Shown one piece after another: positions 1-8,932 of a stretch of DNA of 64,000 nucleotides. Positions within the stretch are counted from its first letter, which is position 1; the number at the start of each line of letters is the position of its first letter. A program made the translations under genes and the position numbers. Source of the DNA: Xenorhabdus poinarii G6. GTDB lineage: Bacteria > Pseudomonadota > Gammaproteobacteria > Enterobacterales > Enterobacteriaceae. The stretch spans positions 2,790,001 to 2,854,000 of the forward strand of contig NZ_FO704551.1 of NCBI RefSeq assembly GCF_000968175.1, given 5' to 3'. The notes under the pieces are model-generated. The model had not been told where the DNA came from. It made no database searches and was given only the letters and a program-made list of their open reading frames with translations.

Positions 1-53
1 CTAAAATTTAACAAAAAATTTTCACAATATTAAAAAACAAAGGAGTACGTAAT

Positions 54-1355
54 ATGTTAGCCGTAGAATTAATTATCGTTCTGCTGGCCATTTTTTTGGG
101 AGCGCGATTAGGGGGAATCGGTATTGGCTTTGCAGGGGGAATTGGTGTCTTAGTTCTGTCTATAATCGGAGTCAAACCGGGAAGTATTCCATTTGACGTT
201 ATTTCAATCATCATGGGAGTTATTGCGGCTATTTCTGTCATGCAAGTAGCTGGTGGGCTAGATTATTTGGTCCAACAAACAGAGAAGCTACTGAGAAGAA
301 ACCCGAAGTATATCACTATCCTCGCACCAATCGTCACTTATTGTTTGACGTTGTTGGCTGGAACAGGAAATATCTCTCTGGCAACACAACCGGTGATCGC
401 CGAAGTAGCAAAAGAACAAGGCATTAAACCATGTCGGCCACTATCAACAGCCGTCGTAGCCGCACAAATTGGACTCACCTCTTCACCAATCTCCGCCGCA
501 GTAGTTTATATGTCTTCTATTATGGAAGGGCAAGGTATTAGCTATATTCAAATGTTGATGGTAATAATCCCCTCATCGTTTACTGCGGTTATTTTGATGT
601 CATTCATTATTTCATGGTTTTTCGATTCTAAATTGTCTAACGATCCGATTTATCAAAAACGCCTTGCAGATGGCCTAATCGAACTACGCAGTAACCATAA
701 AATTGATATCAAACCCAAAGCAAAGCTCTCTGTCCTACTGTTTCTATTAGGGGTAATTGGGATCGTTATTTATGCAATTATCAACAGTCCGAGTATTGGT
801 CTTGTTGCAAAACCCCTGATGAACACCACAAATGCAATTCTGATCATCATGCTCAGTATCGCTACTCTTACCACCATTCTCTGCTCTGTCGATACGGATG
901 CCATTCTGAACTCAAGTACTTTTAAAGCAGGCATGAGTGCATGTATCTGTATTTTAGGGGTTGCATGGCTAGGGGATACTTTTGTACAGGCTAATCTTGA
1001 CTGGATCAAAGCAACTGCCGGGAGTTTGATCCATGCTCAACCGTGGCTGCTGGCCGTCATTTTCTTCTTCTGTTCCGCTTTGCTTTACTCGCAAGCAGCA
1101 ACAGCAAAAGCATTGATGCCAATGGCACTGGCACTGCATGTCACACCATTAACCGCAATTGCTTCTTTCCCGGCAGTATCGGGGTTGTTTATCCTGCCAA
1201 CGTACCCAACACTGGTTGCCGCAGTACAAATGGATGATACTGGAACCACCCGTATCGGGCGTTTTGTCTTCAATCACCCCTTCTTTATTCCAGGCACTGT
1301 TGCCGTTGTCTTGGCGGTCGCATTCGGCTTCCTGTTTGGTGGTATGATTTTGTAG
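54..1355 (+). CDS. dcuA: Anaerobic C4-dicarboxylate transporter DcuA
   Basis: Inner-membrane antiporter that exchanges aspartate, malate or fumarate for succinate. The 433-residue product matches the usual DcuA length and is hydrophobic throughout. Recognisable family blocks include ELIIVLLAIFLGARLGGIGI at the N terminus, AGTGNISLATQPVIAE near residue 100, NSSTFKAGMSACICILGVAW near 285 and FNHPFFIPGT near the C terminus. The start is preceded by AGGAG at 41-45. A long perfect hairpin follows the stop, so transcription probably ends there. In E. coli the order is aspA-dcuA-cutA-dsbD; here cutA is absent and dsbD follows directly. DcuB is the closest alternative, but the sequence reads as DcuA. 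Confidence 0.95.
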   Translation: MLAVELIIVLLAIFLGARLGGIGIGFAGGIGVLVLSIIGVKPGSIPFDVISIIMGVIAAISVMQVAGGLDYLVQQTEKLLRRNPKYITILAPIVTYCLTLLAGTGNISLATQPVIAEVAKEQGIKPCRPLSTAVVAAQIGLTSSPISAAVVYMSSIMEGQGISYIQMLMVIIPSSFTAVILMSFIISWFFDSKLSNDPIYQKRLADGLIELRSNHKIDIKPKAKLSVLLFLLGVIGIVIYAIINSPSIGLVAKPLMNTTNAILIIMLSIATLTTILCSVDTDAILNSSTFKAGMSACICILGVAWLGDTFVQANLDWIKATAGSLIHAQPWLLAVIFFFCSALLYSQAATAKALMPMALALHVTPLTAIASFPAVSGLFILPTYPTLVAAVQMDDTGTTRIGRFVFNHPFFIPGTVAVVLAVAFGFLFGGMIL

Positions 1356-1365
1356 TCTTAGACTT

Positions 1366-1410
1366 GAAAGGTATCAGGGGTGGAACACCCCTGATACCTT
1401 TCTTCTTATC
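1366..1410 (+). terminator. Intrinsic terminator after dcuA
   Basis: Two 17-base arms (1366-1382 and 1386-1402) are perfect inverted repeats around a GAA loop, followed by a T-rich tract. It separates dcuA from dsbD. Confidence 0.9.
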
Positions 1411-1550
1411 TCTCTTTTCCTGTCAAAAAAACCGTACTGACTTAATATTAGACAAGCGGCTTTCTGCCATCAGCTTCATCGGTTATAGTGCAAAGTCGGA
1501 TAGCTTATCTTTACAAATCAAACCCACGATTAAGCAGGTTAAAGATTCTT

Positions 1551-3308
1551 ATGATGAAACGTATTCTCATGTTGTGTTTCTTGTTTAGCAGTATTGCGTT
1601 ATCTTCTGTCAAAGCTAATGCACTGTTTGAACAAACCGGCAACAGTTTTTACCTTCCTGCTAACCAGGCATTCATGTTTGATTTCCAACAACAAGGAAAC
1701 AAGCTCATCCTGAACTGGGATATCAAACCCGGTTATTATCTCTACCAACGACAATTCAATATCGTTCCTAATGAAGAAATATCATTGGGTAAAATTGAGT
1801 ACCCCCAAGGGGTAACGCATCAAGATGAGTTTTTTGGCAAAACAGAGGTTTATTTTCAATCGGCACGCATTGATATCCCTCTCCTCTCTGCCACCAATGA
1901 CGGCGCTCTCCAAGTCACATACCAAGGATGTGCAGAAGCAGGCTACTGTTATCCCCCTGAAACCGTCAGCGTACCACTGCAAGCCATTGTGGCCTCCAGC
2001 CAGTCACCATCAGCTGATAGCGCCACAAATGCAGAAAACACATCCTCACAAAAGACACTGCAACAAAAAGAGGTTCCCGCTACACCCCATGATGCACCAT
2101 TTTCACCGCTCTGGGCATTGCTGATTGGTATTGGGATCGCGTTTACTCCCTGCATACTGCCCATGTACCCACTGATATCCAGCATCATTTTGGGTCAAAA
2201 ACGCCCTGAGAGCCTGAAAAAAATCTTCTGGCTCGCCATGAGTTATGTCCAGGGAATGGCCCTCACTTATACGTTGCTTGGGTTAGTCGTCGCAGCGGCG
2301 GGTTTACAATTTCAGGCTGCCCTGCAAAATCCTTATATTCTTATCGGGCTGTCAGTACTCTTTATCCTGCTCGCTTTCTCCATGTTCGGACTATATACAT
2401 TACAACTACCTTCTACTCTCCAAACGACTTTAGTGAACTGGAGTAACCAACAGCAAGGCGGCTCTTACATTGGCGTATTCGTGATGGGGATGTTAGCAGG
2501 ATTAATCGCCTCTCCCTGCACGACTGCACCTTTGAGCGCTATTTTGCTTTATATCGCCCAAAGCGGTAATACCTTGATCGGTGGCTTAACACTGTATCTC
2601 TACGCATTGGGAATGGGTTTACCGCTGATCGCAATCACCCTGTTTGGTCACAAACTGCTACCACGCAGTGGTCCGTGGATGCAGTACGTAAAAGAAGCCT
2701 TTGGATTCATCATATTGGCTCTGCCAGTATTTTTATTGGAGCGGGTGCTTGGTGACTCATGGGGCATAAGATTGTGGAGTCTATTGGCTGTCTCTTTCTT
2801 TGGTTGGGCATTCGCATTAACACTGCATAGCAAAAATGGCTGGCAGCGAGTCTTACAAATCGCCTTCCTGGCTCTGGCACTCATTGCTGCACGACCTTTA
2901 CAAGACTGGGTATGGGGAAGCCCTGCAGCAGAACAGCAAAAAACCACCTTACAATTTCGACAAGTCAATGACTGGCAAGAATTAAATCAAATTTTAACGG
3001 AAAATCGCCATCAACCGATGATGTTGGATCTCTATGCTGATTGGTGTGTCGCCTGCAAAGAGTTTGAAAAATATACTTTCAGTGATCCACAAGTACAGGC
3101 ACAATTGAGCGAATTTATCCTATTACAGGCAGATGTTACAGATAACACCCCAAAACAGAAAGAATTGTTGCAAAAGCTGAACGTACTGGGGCTTCCCACT
3201 ATCTTATTTTTTGATACACAGGGAAAAGAGCTGCCCCATTCGCGAGTCAACGGATTCATGGATGCACCACGTTTTGACCAGCATATTCAGCGGATACAAC
3301 AAAATTGA
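1551..3308 (+). CDS. dsbD: Thiol:disulfide interchange protein DsbD
   Basis: Carries electrons from cytoplasmic thioredoxin across the inner membrane to periplasmic DsbC, DsbG and CcmG. From the ATG at 1551 (585 residues) it has a signal peptide ending near KANA, then the periplasmic alpha domain with the redox pair C127 and C133 (CAEAGYC). Eight membrane segments follow, with the CILP and ASPC cysteines, and then a C-terminal thioredoxin-like domain with C499-V-A-C502. The reading frame stays open upstream to 1488, but only the 1551 start places a signal peptide at the N terminus. The yjdC-like gene begins 29 bases after the stop and is probably co-transcribed, as in E. coli. Confidence 0.95.
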   Translation: MMKRILMLCFLFSSIALSSVKANALFEQTGNSFYLPANQAFMFDFQQQGNKLILNWDIKPGYYLYQRQFNIVPNEEISLGKIEYPQGVTHQDEFFGKTEVYFQSARIDIPLLSATNDGALQVTYQGCAEAGYCYPPETVSVPLQAIVASSQSPSADSATNAENTSSQKTLQQKEVPATPHDAPFSPLWALLIGIGIAFTPCILPMYPLISSIILGQKRPESLKKIFWLAMSYVQGMALTYTLLGLVVAAAGLQFQAALQNPYILIGLSVLFILLAFSMFGLYTLQLPSTLQTTLVNWSNQQQGGSYIGVFVMGMLAGLIASPCTTAPLSAILLYIAQSGNTLIGGLTLYLYALGMGLPLIAITLFGHKLLPRSGPWMQYVKEAFGFIILALPVFLLERVLGDSWGIRLWSLLAVSFFGWAFALTLHSKNGWQRVLQIAFLALALIAARPLQDWVWGSPAAEQQKTTLQFRQVNDWQELNQILTENRHQPMMLDLYADWCVACKEFEKYTFSDPQVQAQLSEFILLQADVTDNTPKQKELLQKLNVLGLPTILFFDTQGKELPHSRVNGFMDAPRFDQHIQRIQQN

Positions 3309-3337
3309 CAGTAAAATCATCTGAAAGGAGAGCACCT

Positions 3338-3910
3338 GTGCAACGCGAATACGTGCTTAGTCATGTTCTTAACTCATTAGAACAACATGGGCTGTCTGCA
3401 ACACTGGAGACACTGTTAACGCCTCTACCTCTTGATATGAGTCAACTACTGCATTTTTGGCCGAATCGTGAAGCGTTAATCTATGATTGTCTTCGTTATC
3501 ACGGCCAACAGATTGAGATCTGGCAACGCCAAACTCTGTTGGATGAGACTTTATTTCCTGAGCAAAAACTATTAGCGCGCTATGATGCCCTCAAAGAAAA
3601 AGTCCAAGCACAACGTTATCCAGGTTGTCTGTTCATTGCTGCTTGCAGTACTTTTCCTGATGCTGATCACCCCATCCACCAATTAGCGGAATTACAAAAA
3701 CAACATTCTTTTCACTACACCAAAGAGCTATTACAGCAACTTGATATTGATGACAGTGAACAAGTAGCCAAACAAATGGAACTTATCCTTGAAGGGTGTC
3801 TTAGTAAGCTATTAGTGAAAAGAGAGCTTGAAGATGTGAACATCGCAAAACGGCTGGCACAGGATATATTAACCATCGCAAAATGCCGAAAAAACGGGGC
3901 GTTAAGTTAA
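3338..3910 (+). CDS. yjdC: TetR-family regulator YjdC
   Basis: A 190-residue TetR-type protein that closely follows E. coli YjdC, for example RFWP/HFWPN(R)EALIYD in the helix-turn-helix region, YPGCLFIAAC in the middle and VAKQMELILEGCLS near the C terminus. The chosen start is the GTG at 3338, preceded by AAGGAG at 3325-3330. This start matches the family N terminus MQRE; the frame extends upstream but overlaps the end of dsbD. Its targets are not known. It is the last gene before the tRNA and marks the left flank of the island. Confidence 0.88.
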   Translation: MQREYVLSHVLNSLEQHGLSATLETLLTPLPLDMSQLLHFWPNREALIYDCLRYHGQQIEIWQRQTLLDETLFPEQKLLARYDALKEKVQAQRYPGCLFIAACSTFPDADHPIHQLAELQKQHSFHYTKELLQQLDIDDSEQVAKQMELILEGCLSKLLVKRELEDVNIAKRLAQDILTIAKCRKNGALS

Positions 3911-3999
3911 TAAAAAACAATCAAAGCTGAATAACCATACTAAATTGGTGCAAAAACACAGCAATCAATCAATTTTTATTGTTTTTTCGCAGAAAATGT

Positions 4000-4028
4000 T
4001 TGACGGATTGGGCTGAATACGGTTTAAT
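4000..4028 (+). promoter_or_regulatory. Promoter of tRNA-Phe with GC-rich discriminator
   Basis: TTGACG (4000-4005), a 17-base spacer and TTTAAT (4023-4028) resemble a sigma-70 promoter. The stretch GCGCCCC that follows is the type of GC-rich discriminator seen in stringently controlled stable-RNA promoters. The tRNA begins 11 bases after the -10 box. Confidence 0.7.
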
Positions 4029-4039
4029 GCGCCCCGTTA

Positions 4040-4115
4040 GCCCGGATAGCTCAGTCGGTAGAGCAGGGGATTGAAAATCCCCGTGTCGGTGGTTCGATTC
4101 CGCCTCCGGGCACCA
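4040..4115 (+). tRNA. pheU: tRNA-Phe (anticodon GAA)
   Basis: A 76-base cloverleaf with acceptor stem GCCCGGA/TCCGGGC, anticodon GAA at 4073-4075, T arm GGTGGTTCGATTCCGCC and an encoded CCA end. Its neighbour yjdC-dsbD is the same as at E. coli pheU, hence the symbol. The 3' part of the gene is the island's attachment site and the full gene is kept on this side. Confidence 0.97.
4065..4109 (+). repeat. Left attachment repeat (attL)
   Basis: These 45 bases, from the anticodon arm to the acceptor stem of tRNA-Phe, recur exactly at 54318-54362. Integration into the 3' end of a tRNA gene by a nearby tyrosine integrase is the normal mode for this ICE class. The core where strands are exchanged cannot be resolved within the repeat. 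Confidence 0.9.
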
Positions 4116-4257
4116 ATTTTAAAACTCGTTTGTTGAAGTGATATCAATAACTTAACAGATGAGTCAGAAATAAGTGCTGTTAAGCAAATGTTAATGAATA
4201 TAATCTATTACTTTGCGTAAGTTAATAAACTAAGAACAGCCACTCTATACGAAGTCA

Positions 4258-4285
4258 GGTGAACACAGTTTGTGCTCACCTTTTT
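4258..4285 (+). terminator. Terminator downstream of tRNA-Phe
   Basis: GGTGA-A-CACA, loop GTT, TGTG-C-TCACC, then TTTTT. It reads rightwards and would end the tRNA transcript inside the island edge. The rest of 4116-4474 holds no gene that I can support. Confidence 0.75.
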
Positions 4286-4474
4286 ACGTTTAAAGTAATG
4301 ATTTCAGTAATTGATTCTGATGTCAAGTCAGGTGATGGTCAGAATTGCTCTTTGAGCACACTTCCCGGTTTCTTCGTTTTGTGTCTCCACCTCCAAACCA
4401 TCCCATAATCCAGTGACACAGTCAGGGCAATCCCGCTGATATCCTGCCCTGTTTTTTTACATCACGTTAACGAG

Positions 4475-5488
4475 TTACACAGCAAGATCCAGATAAAACG
4501 CCAGTTCATTCGCCAGGGTTTTACCCGCGATTTCCATATCGATATCAATATATTCCATCGTGGTCGCCACACTGCGGTGTCCCAGCAGACACCTGACCAG
4601 CTGCAAATTGCGGTCGGGGGCTTTCATCAGCTCTGTCGCCAGCGTATGACGGAAGCGGTGGGGCGAGACAGCAAAACCACATTCTTTAGACAGGCGGTTA
4701 AAGAAAGAACGGAGATGTTGCTTTTCTCTGTCATGATGATACTGGTGACTGACATGGCGTCCGTGATGACAAAAACGCAGGCGGGTTAAATCAAACAGCG
4801 GATCATCCTCTTTCGCGCCACAGGCTTTTGCCTGTTCAACCAGCTGCGCCAGCCGGGGTTTCAGCTGCGGGATCATCGGCACCCGCCACTCACTGTGGTT
4901 TTTACTGCCTTCCACACGCAACTCAATGTAACTGTTGTCCAGATTAATATCCCGTAACCGCAGATGCAGCAGCTGGTTCAGGCGCATGCCCGTCAGCCGG
5001 AAGATATCCAGTACGGTCAGCCAGTACCCCGTCGGGTATAAGGCACAGCGTCCTCCCCGCGGGGCAGTCTGTATCTGTAAACGTTCTTCCTCTTCATACT
5101 GCTGCATCCGCAGGTAAATCCCGGTTATCTGAGCCTTACTCAGGGTTTTCTTTTGTTTCTTCTCTTTTTTGACTGCCGCGTCATTAAACGGATTTTTGGG
5201 GTGTGACAACAGTTTTCTTTCCATCCCGAAATTAAAAATGGCCCGCAGGTGCGCCACCTTATTGTTCCACGTATAGCCGGACTGATTTTTTTCCATCAGC
5301 AGATGACGCCGCCAGCGCAGGACATCCCGGTGAGTCACGCTCTCCGGCGACCCCGTTTCCCCCAGATACCGGATAAAGACCCGCACTACCTTGCGATAAC
5401 TCCATTCGGTTGCCGGCCGTAATATCCGTGAGAAGAAATACTCGTCCAGCAACGCATCCCAGCCCATTTTTTCCTCATTATTTAACAT
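4475..5488 (-). CDS. Tyrosine recombinase / ICE integrase
   Basis: A 337-residue XerC/D-like phage integrase, presumably for excision and insertion at tRNA-Phe. The N-terminal SAM-like core-binding domain (about 1-110) precedes the catalytic domain. The first catalytic Arg lies in TGMRLNQLL near residue 165, HRFRHTLATEL supplies H-x-x-R near 278, LLGHRSVATT supplies the second His and the Tyr is in MEYIDI near 312. All expected active-site residues are visible, so it looks functional. It is transcribed toward the tRNA and starts about 1.4 kb inside the attachment repeat. No excisionase was recognised. Confidence 0.92.
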   Translation of the reverse strand: MLNNEEKMGWDALLDEYFFSRILRPATEWSYRKVVRVFIRYLGETGSPESVTHRDVLRWRRHLLMEKNQSGYTWNNKVAHLRAIFNFGMERKLLSHPKNPFNDAAVKKEKKQKKTLSKAQITGIYLRMQQYEEEERLQIQTAPRGGRCALYPTGYWLTVLDIFRLTGMRLNQLLHLRLRDINLDNSYIELRVEGSKNHSEWRVPMIPQLKPRLAQLVEQAKACGAKEDDPLFDLTRLRFCHHGRHVSHQYHHDREKQHLRSFFNRLSKECGFAVSPHRFRHTLATELMKAPDRNLQLVRCLLGHRSVATTMEYIDIDMEIAGKTLANELAFYLDLAV

Positions 5489-5698
5489 ATTGTTGTTTCC
5501 TTAGTGTGTAATATTGTGTCCCGGTACAGAAATGTCCCGTTAATAAACTGAAAGATTAATTAACACATTGAATTATTTCATTTTTCATATAATGACCTTT
5601 TGTACATTGCAGAAACAAGGCCTTCCGGCGCTGATGTGGTGCGTTCGGATAATTTCGAATCGTTATCGTTACCATTTGCATTATTTTTCATCAAAATT

Positions 5699-6592
5699 TC
5701 ATTCCTCTGCCTGAAACAATGACAGTAATCTCCGGGTATCCTCGGTGGTGTCGGGCGCAGGGGCTATTCCCGGTGTGACAGGCGGAATAACCGGATCGGG
5801 TTCTGATGATGACAGCCTGGTATCGGTAGCCGGTTTAGCAGATTCAACGGGATTCAGCAGCGGTGACTGCACCTGCTCAGCGGCAGACTGAAGCAGTGAG
5901 TCCGTCAACGGGACAGAAGACGGATGTCCGCCAAGATGCAACATCAGGCACTGCCACGCACCGGGCACTAAAGACAGCCAGGTCACCGCTTCCTCCGGTA
6001 ACAAACGGGCAGCCAGCAGCGTCTTATAAAGGACAGGCAGCTCAGGCCGCAGTGCCTGAAACCGGAAGCGGAAACGACGTTCAGGTATCCACAATCCCGG
6101 CGGCCAGTGATGCCCGTCTTCCAGTTCCCCTTCCAGTTGCCGCAGCAGAGGCAGGTGGTAAAACAGCGCCGCCCAGAACACCACCGCCTGCCACAGCAGA
6201 CTTTGTGCGGCCTGTGTTTCCGGTGCCACCCCCGGTGGCAACATATGCCCTTTTGCCAGCCGCACGGCACAGGCAGTAAATTGCAGGGTCAGATCGATAA
6301 ATCCACCGCGATAAGACCAGATGCCCTCTTGTGTCGCGGGAACATGCTGCACACGGGCGCATAATTGCCGGAGCGGATCCAGATAGAATTGCTGATACAA
6401 CCCGGCGGGCAGCGCACTGTTTTCCCACAGTTGCCGGAGATACTGACCACGCTCTGAAGTTGCCAGCAGCACCTCTGCTGACTGTGGACGGAAATAGCCC
6501 CGGCTGTCGTGAAGGGTTTGTGGTTGTTGTCCGGATAATGTTGGCTGTGTCACAGACTGACGGGTAAAACGGGATTTAAAACGCTGAAACAT
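5699..6592 (-). CDS. TraI_2 (MOBH relaxase) N-domain protein lacking catalytic His residues
   Basis: 297 residues from the ATG at 6592 (SD GAGGAAG). An in-frame upstream extension to 6697 lacks support. Residues about 30-200 follow the N-terminal domain of PFGI-1-class relaxases: RGYFRPQSAEVLL, QFYLDPLRQLC, the spacing of the HD region, then LPPGVAPETQAAQ. Where active relaxases have a cluster like ASESHHH...GGLLDH, this protein reads ATQEGIWSYRGGFIDL, and the LLHDIGK block has become ALFYHLPLL, so the metal-binding His/Asp set is gone. The C-terminal third is Pro/Ser rich and no C-terminal relaxase domain follows. It is either a dead remnant or a repurposed non-catalytic paralogue. Confidence 0.65.
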   Translation of the reverse strand: MFQRFKSRFTRQSVTQPTLSGQQPQTLHDSRGYFRPQSAEVLLATSERGQYLRQLWENSALPAGLYQQFYLDPLRQLCARVQHVPATQEGIWSYRGGFIDLTLQFTACAVRLAKGHMLPPGVAPETQAAQSLLWQAVVFWAALFYHLPLLRQLEGELEDGHHWPPGLWIPERRFRFRFQALRPELPVLYKTLLAARLLPEEAVTWLSLVPGAWQCLMLHLGGHPSSVPLTDSLLQSAAEQVQSPLLNPVESAKPATDTRLSSSEPDPVIPPVTPGIAPAPDTTEDTRRLLSLFQAEE

Positions 6593-6761
6593 GGTCTTCC
6601 TCTTTCGGTTCAGATTTGGCTCAGTGTCGGTGAATCCCGGCCGGAAACAAGGAACAACTCTTTTTGCAAAAATGAAAATTAATCTGACCCGGTTCATCCC
6701 CTGACTGACAAAATCAGCTTAATTTTCACCATAATTCATTGTATTAACGCCATTTAAAAAC

Positions 6762-6785
6762 AAAAAAAGCGCCCCGAAAGGCGCC
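6762..6785 (-). terminator. Intrinsic terminator of the methylase gene
   Basis: On the minus strand GCGCC-TTTCGG-GGCGC is followed by seven T. It lies about 35 bases after the stop of the gene that ends at 6820. Confidence 0.8.
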
Positions 6786-6819
6786 AGTGGAAGAAAAGAA
6801 AGTCAATGTGAAAAAAGGT

Positions 6820-7503
6820 TCATGCGGCTTGTTCATATGCCTGCAAACGGCTTGACCAGTTGCCCAGATAATGGGCGGGTGTGTAACGGGTCCGTTTGTT
6901 GTCGCCATCCTGTAAGGCATCACCGATAGTCACGGCGGCCGGTATGCCGGTCAGCGAAAACTGGATATAAGCCATCACCGCCGCCAGCGGGTCAATATCA
7001 ATCGCGGACACCCACAGGCTGCATAACGGGTCATGCCCCTGCTCTCTCAGGACGTCGGCGGCGGCCAGGGTCATGCAGCCCGCCCCGCAGGCGGGTTCAT
7101 ACAGTGTTACAAAGGGTTTCTCCTGCAATAGTATAGAGACATCCTGCAACTGTATTTTCGCCATCATTCTGGCCATCTCCCAGGGGGTGAAAAATTGATT
7201 GAGGGCTTTATCCCCCAAATTCAGCTGCATAAACACACGGCCCAGAAAATCACAAGGACTCTGAGCCAGTCCCAGCACGGTATAAGAAAAGAGTTTTACA
7301 ATCCGGTCAACATCTTCCCGCTCGTACTTTTTGTGGGTTTTCAGGTAGTACTGCTCCAGCTTCTCGCAATAACTGTACTTATTGTGAATCGCAGCCATTG
7401 CACAATTACAAAAATCCTGAAAGACCTGATAACGACGGTGGTAACGCGCCGTCTGGTTAAACAGAGAAATAAACTCTTTCTGATGATCGGGTCGAGATGC
7501 CAT
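6820..7503 (-). CDS. N6 DNA-methylase-like protein, short
   Basis: 227 residues from the ATG at 7503. The middle shows a Rossmann-type SAM motif, YEPACGAGCMTLAAADVL, preceded by QFFTPWEMARMMAK, which is typical of N-6 adenine methylases of the HsdM/Eco57I sort. The next acidic motif (VSAIDIDPLAA) is also present. The catalytic NPPY/DPPY motif is not seen before the C terminus, so either the protein ends before motif IV or it has a different role. Its start has a leader that could hide the ribosome site (7505-7572). Homologues in ICE leading regions are thought to protect incoming DNA, but that role is inferred. Confidence 0.65.
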   Translation of the reverse strand: MASRPDHQKEFISLFNQTARYHRRYQVFQDFCNCAMAAIHNKYSYCEKLEQYYLKTHKKYEREDVDRIVKLFSYTVLGLAQSPCDFLGRVFMQLNLGDKALNQFFTPWEMARMMAKIQLQDVSILLQEKPFVTLYEPACGAGCMTLAAADVLREQGHDPLCSLWVSAIDIDPLAAVMAYIQFSLTGIPAAVTIGDALQDGDNKRTRYTPAHYLGNWSSRLQAYEQAA

Positions 7504-7504
7504 A

Positions 7505-7572
7505 ACGTGTTTTCCTTGCAAAAAAAATACGGGGAAAACACGTCCGAAAAGGGAAAATGTTTCCCCTTTCGG
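7505..7572 (-). promoter_or_regulatory. Two-hairpin leader masking the RBS (leader 1)
   Basis: On the minus strand, hairpin 1 (7544-7572) pairs CCGAAA-GGGAAA with TTTCCC-TTTCGG. An arm at 7533-7543 (ACGTGTTTTCC) is then perfectly complementary to 7505-7515 (GGAAAACACGT), which contains the SD just before the ATG. A T-rich loop separates the arms. Confidence 0.7.
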
Positions 7573-7619
7573 TTGAAGTGAAGATAAAACAATAAATTAA
7601 TGATGAGTTAAACGAATGG

Positions 7620-8543
7620 CTATTGCCCAACGGCGATGGCCGATACGGGCAGGTTCATATCCCGCTTTTCATCGTTGACCAGATAAAGCGCAGGCCGGTT
7701 CTCCCGTCCTGACTGCCCGTTGCCACTGTCCACATGCTCGCCCTGGTCATAGCAATCGTAGCCTTTGAGGCTTCCTGATGCTTCGCTGTACCAGTGGCGG
7801 ATTTCACAGTCAAACACCGATGACAGTTCGCCCACCAACTCGGCCGAAGGCGGTGCCCAGGGGGAGTCAAAACGCATGGTTAAGCTGCTGACATTCCGGC
7901 GTTCCCAGCGAACATGGTGGCCAAACGGCCATTCCATTCCGTATTGTTCTTCGTAAAACTGCGCCGTCGTGGCAATGCCTTTCAGCAGCGTGCTATTACC
8001 GTTGATTTCAGTCGCCAGATTCGTTGACATAATCATCAGCATATCGCAGGGCTGTGCCGCCTGCGGGTACGCATTCAGCTTATCCCAGCATGCCCCGATA
8101 TCGGGTGTGTCAGACCAGCCCACCATGCCGAACCAGTCGGTATACTGGCGGGTCAGAAGACGGGCGATAATATCACGCGCCGCTTCCGGCACCTTGTCCC
8201 AGGACATCAGGCTGAGACCGGACTGACGATACAGGTTATCAATGCGTTTAATATTGTCCGTATTCAACGGCACATTATTCTGTAACAACAACAACCACTG
8301 TTCAAAGGCCAGATGCTGCGCCGTTGGCACCGCCGTGCCGCGCACCAGCGCCGGGTACGGGGTGTAGGTTTGTGGTTTGGTCGGTTTCAGTATTCCCGCA
8401 CAACCCGCCAGAAATAACCGCAGGCTTTGTAACACCGCCTGACGGTAACGGGGGACTTCTTCCCCGCAGACCCACTGCTGCATTACATCGAGACAGACGG
8501 ATTTGCCGGTGATTTCCAGTTGATTGGTGCACCATTCTGTCAT
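7620..8543 (-). CDS. DUF1281 / Api92-like protein with ferredoxin-like N domain
   Basis: 307 residues from the ATG at 8543 (SD GAGGAAC). The opening MTEWCTNQLEITGKS and the later WSDTPDIGACWDKLNAYP, QYGMEWPFGHHVRWERRN and DSPWAPPSAEL blocks are characteristic of DUF1281/YubB-type proteins of plasmids and phages. In that family the C-terminal part, with a W-Y-S-E-A-S-G-x-x-x-G-Y signature as here, adopts a ferredoxin-like fold. No molecular function is established. It sits in the antirestriction block and has the shared RBS-masking leader, so it may be expressed together with its neighbours on entry to a new host. Confidence 0.65.
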   Translation of the reverse strand: MTEWCTNQLEITGKSVCLDVMQQWVCGEEVPRYRQAVLQSLRLFLAGCAGILKPTKPQTYTPYPALVRGTAVPTAQHLAFEQWLLLLQNNVPLNTDNIKRIDNLYRQSGLSLMSWDKVPEAARDIIARLLTRQYTDWFGMVGWSDTPDIGACWDKLNAYPQAAQPCDMLMIMSTNLATEINGNSTLLKGIATTAQFYEEQYGMEWPFGHHVRWERRNVSSLTMRFDSPWAPPSAELVGELSSVFDCEIRHWYSEASGSLKGYDCYDQGEHVDSGNGQSGRENRPALYLVNDEKRDMNLPVSAIAVGQ

Positions 8544-8549
8544 AATTAA

Positions 8550-8617
8550 GTTCCTCACTTGAATGATAAAAATAAACAGGAGGAACCGCCCGGTCGGGGC
8601 ACAATTCCCCCGATGGG
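8550..8617 (-). promoter_or_regulatory. Two-hairpin leader masking the RBS (leader 2)
   Basis: Hairpin 1 lies at 8589-8617 (CGGTCGGGG against CCCCCGATG). The arm GTTCCTC at 8580-8586 (minus strand) is a perfect complement of GAGGAAC at 8550-8556, which is the SD of the DUF1281-like gene. The loop is AT rich and 23 bases long. Confidence 0.65.
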
Positions 8618-8635
8618 TAGATTGAACAAAAAGTA

Positions 8636-8932
8636 TTACTGTCCGGTCTGCCTGAATAGCCTGTCAGCCAGACCACTGTCAAAAATAACCGTCAGCTCAT
8701 CGTGGATATCCAGATAAGGCGTACTGCGCGGGATAACCTGCGTGTTCAGCCGGATTAAGTCGTATTTATCCACCAGTTCGTTAATGGCTTCTGAAGGCTG
8801 GACACCGCGGGCTATCAGTGCTGCCACCGTGTCGGTTTCACACAGGACCGTATCGGTCAGGCTCAGGCCAAAATGCCGTTTCAGCAAGGCAGCCGCAATC
8901 ACCTGCCAGACGGTTAAACGTAACGTGGTCAT
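8636..8932 (-). CDS. CbtA/YeeV-family toxin-like protein
   Basis: 98 residues. The central part (VWQVIAAALLKRHFGLSLTDT and then SEAINELVDKYDLIR) aligns by eye with the CbtA/YkfI/YpjF toxins ([36 protein letters not shown]). Those toxins block FtsZ and MreB polymerisation and pair with CbeA-type antitoxins. This copy is shorter than the usual 124 residues at both ends. The preceding gene overlaps it by four bases (ATGA), so the two are translationally coupled. That partner does not resemble CbeA by eye. Confidence 0.6.
   Translation of the reverse strand: MTTLRLTVWQVIAAALLKRHFGLSLTDTVLCETDTVAALIARGVQPSEAINELVDKYDLIRLNTQVIPRSTPYLDIHDELTVIFDSGLADRLFRQTGQ

Noticed and set aside
1364..1588. Short frame after dcuA
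   Set aside because: It runs through the terminator hairpin and into dsbD; no SD and no family resemblance.
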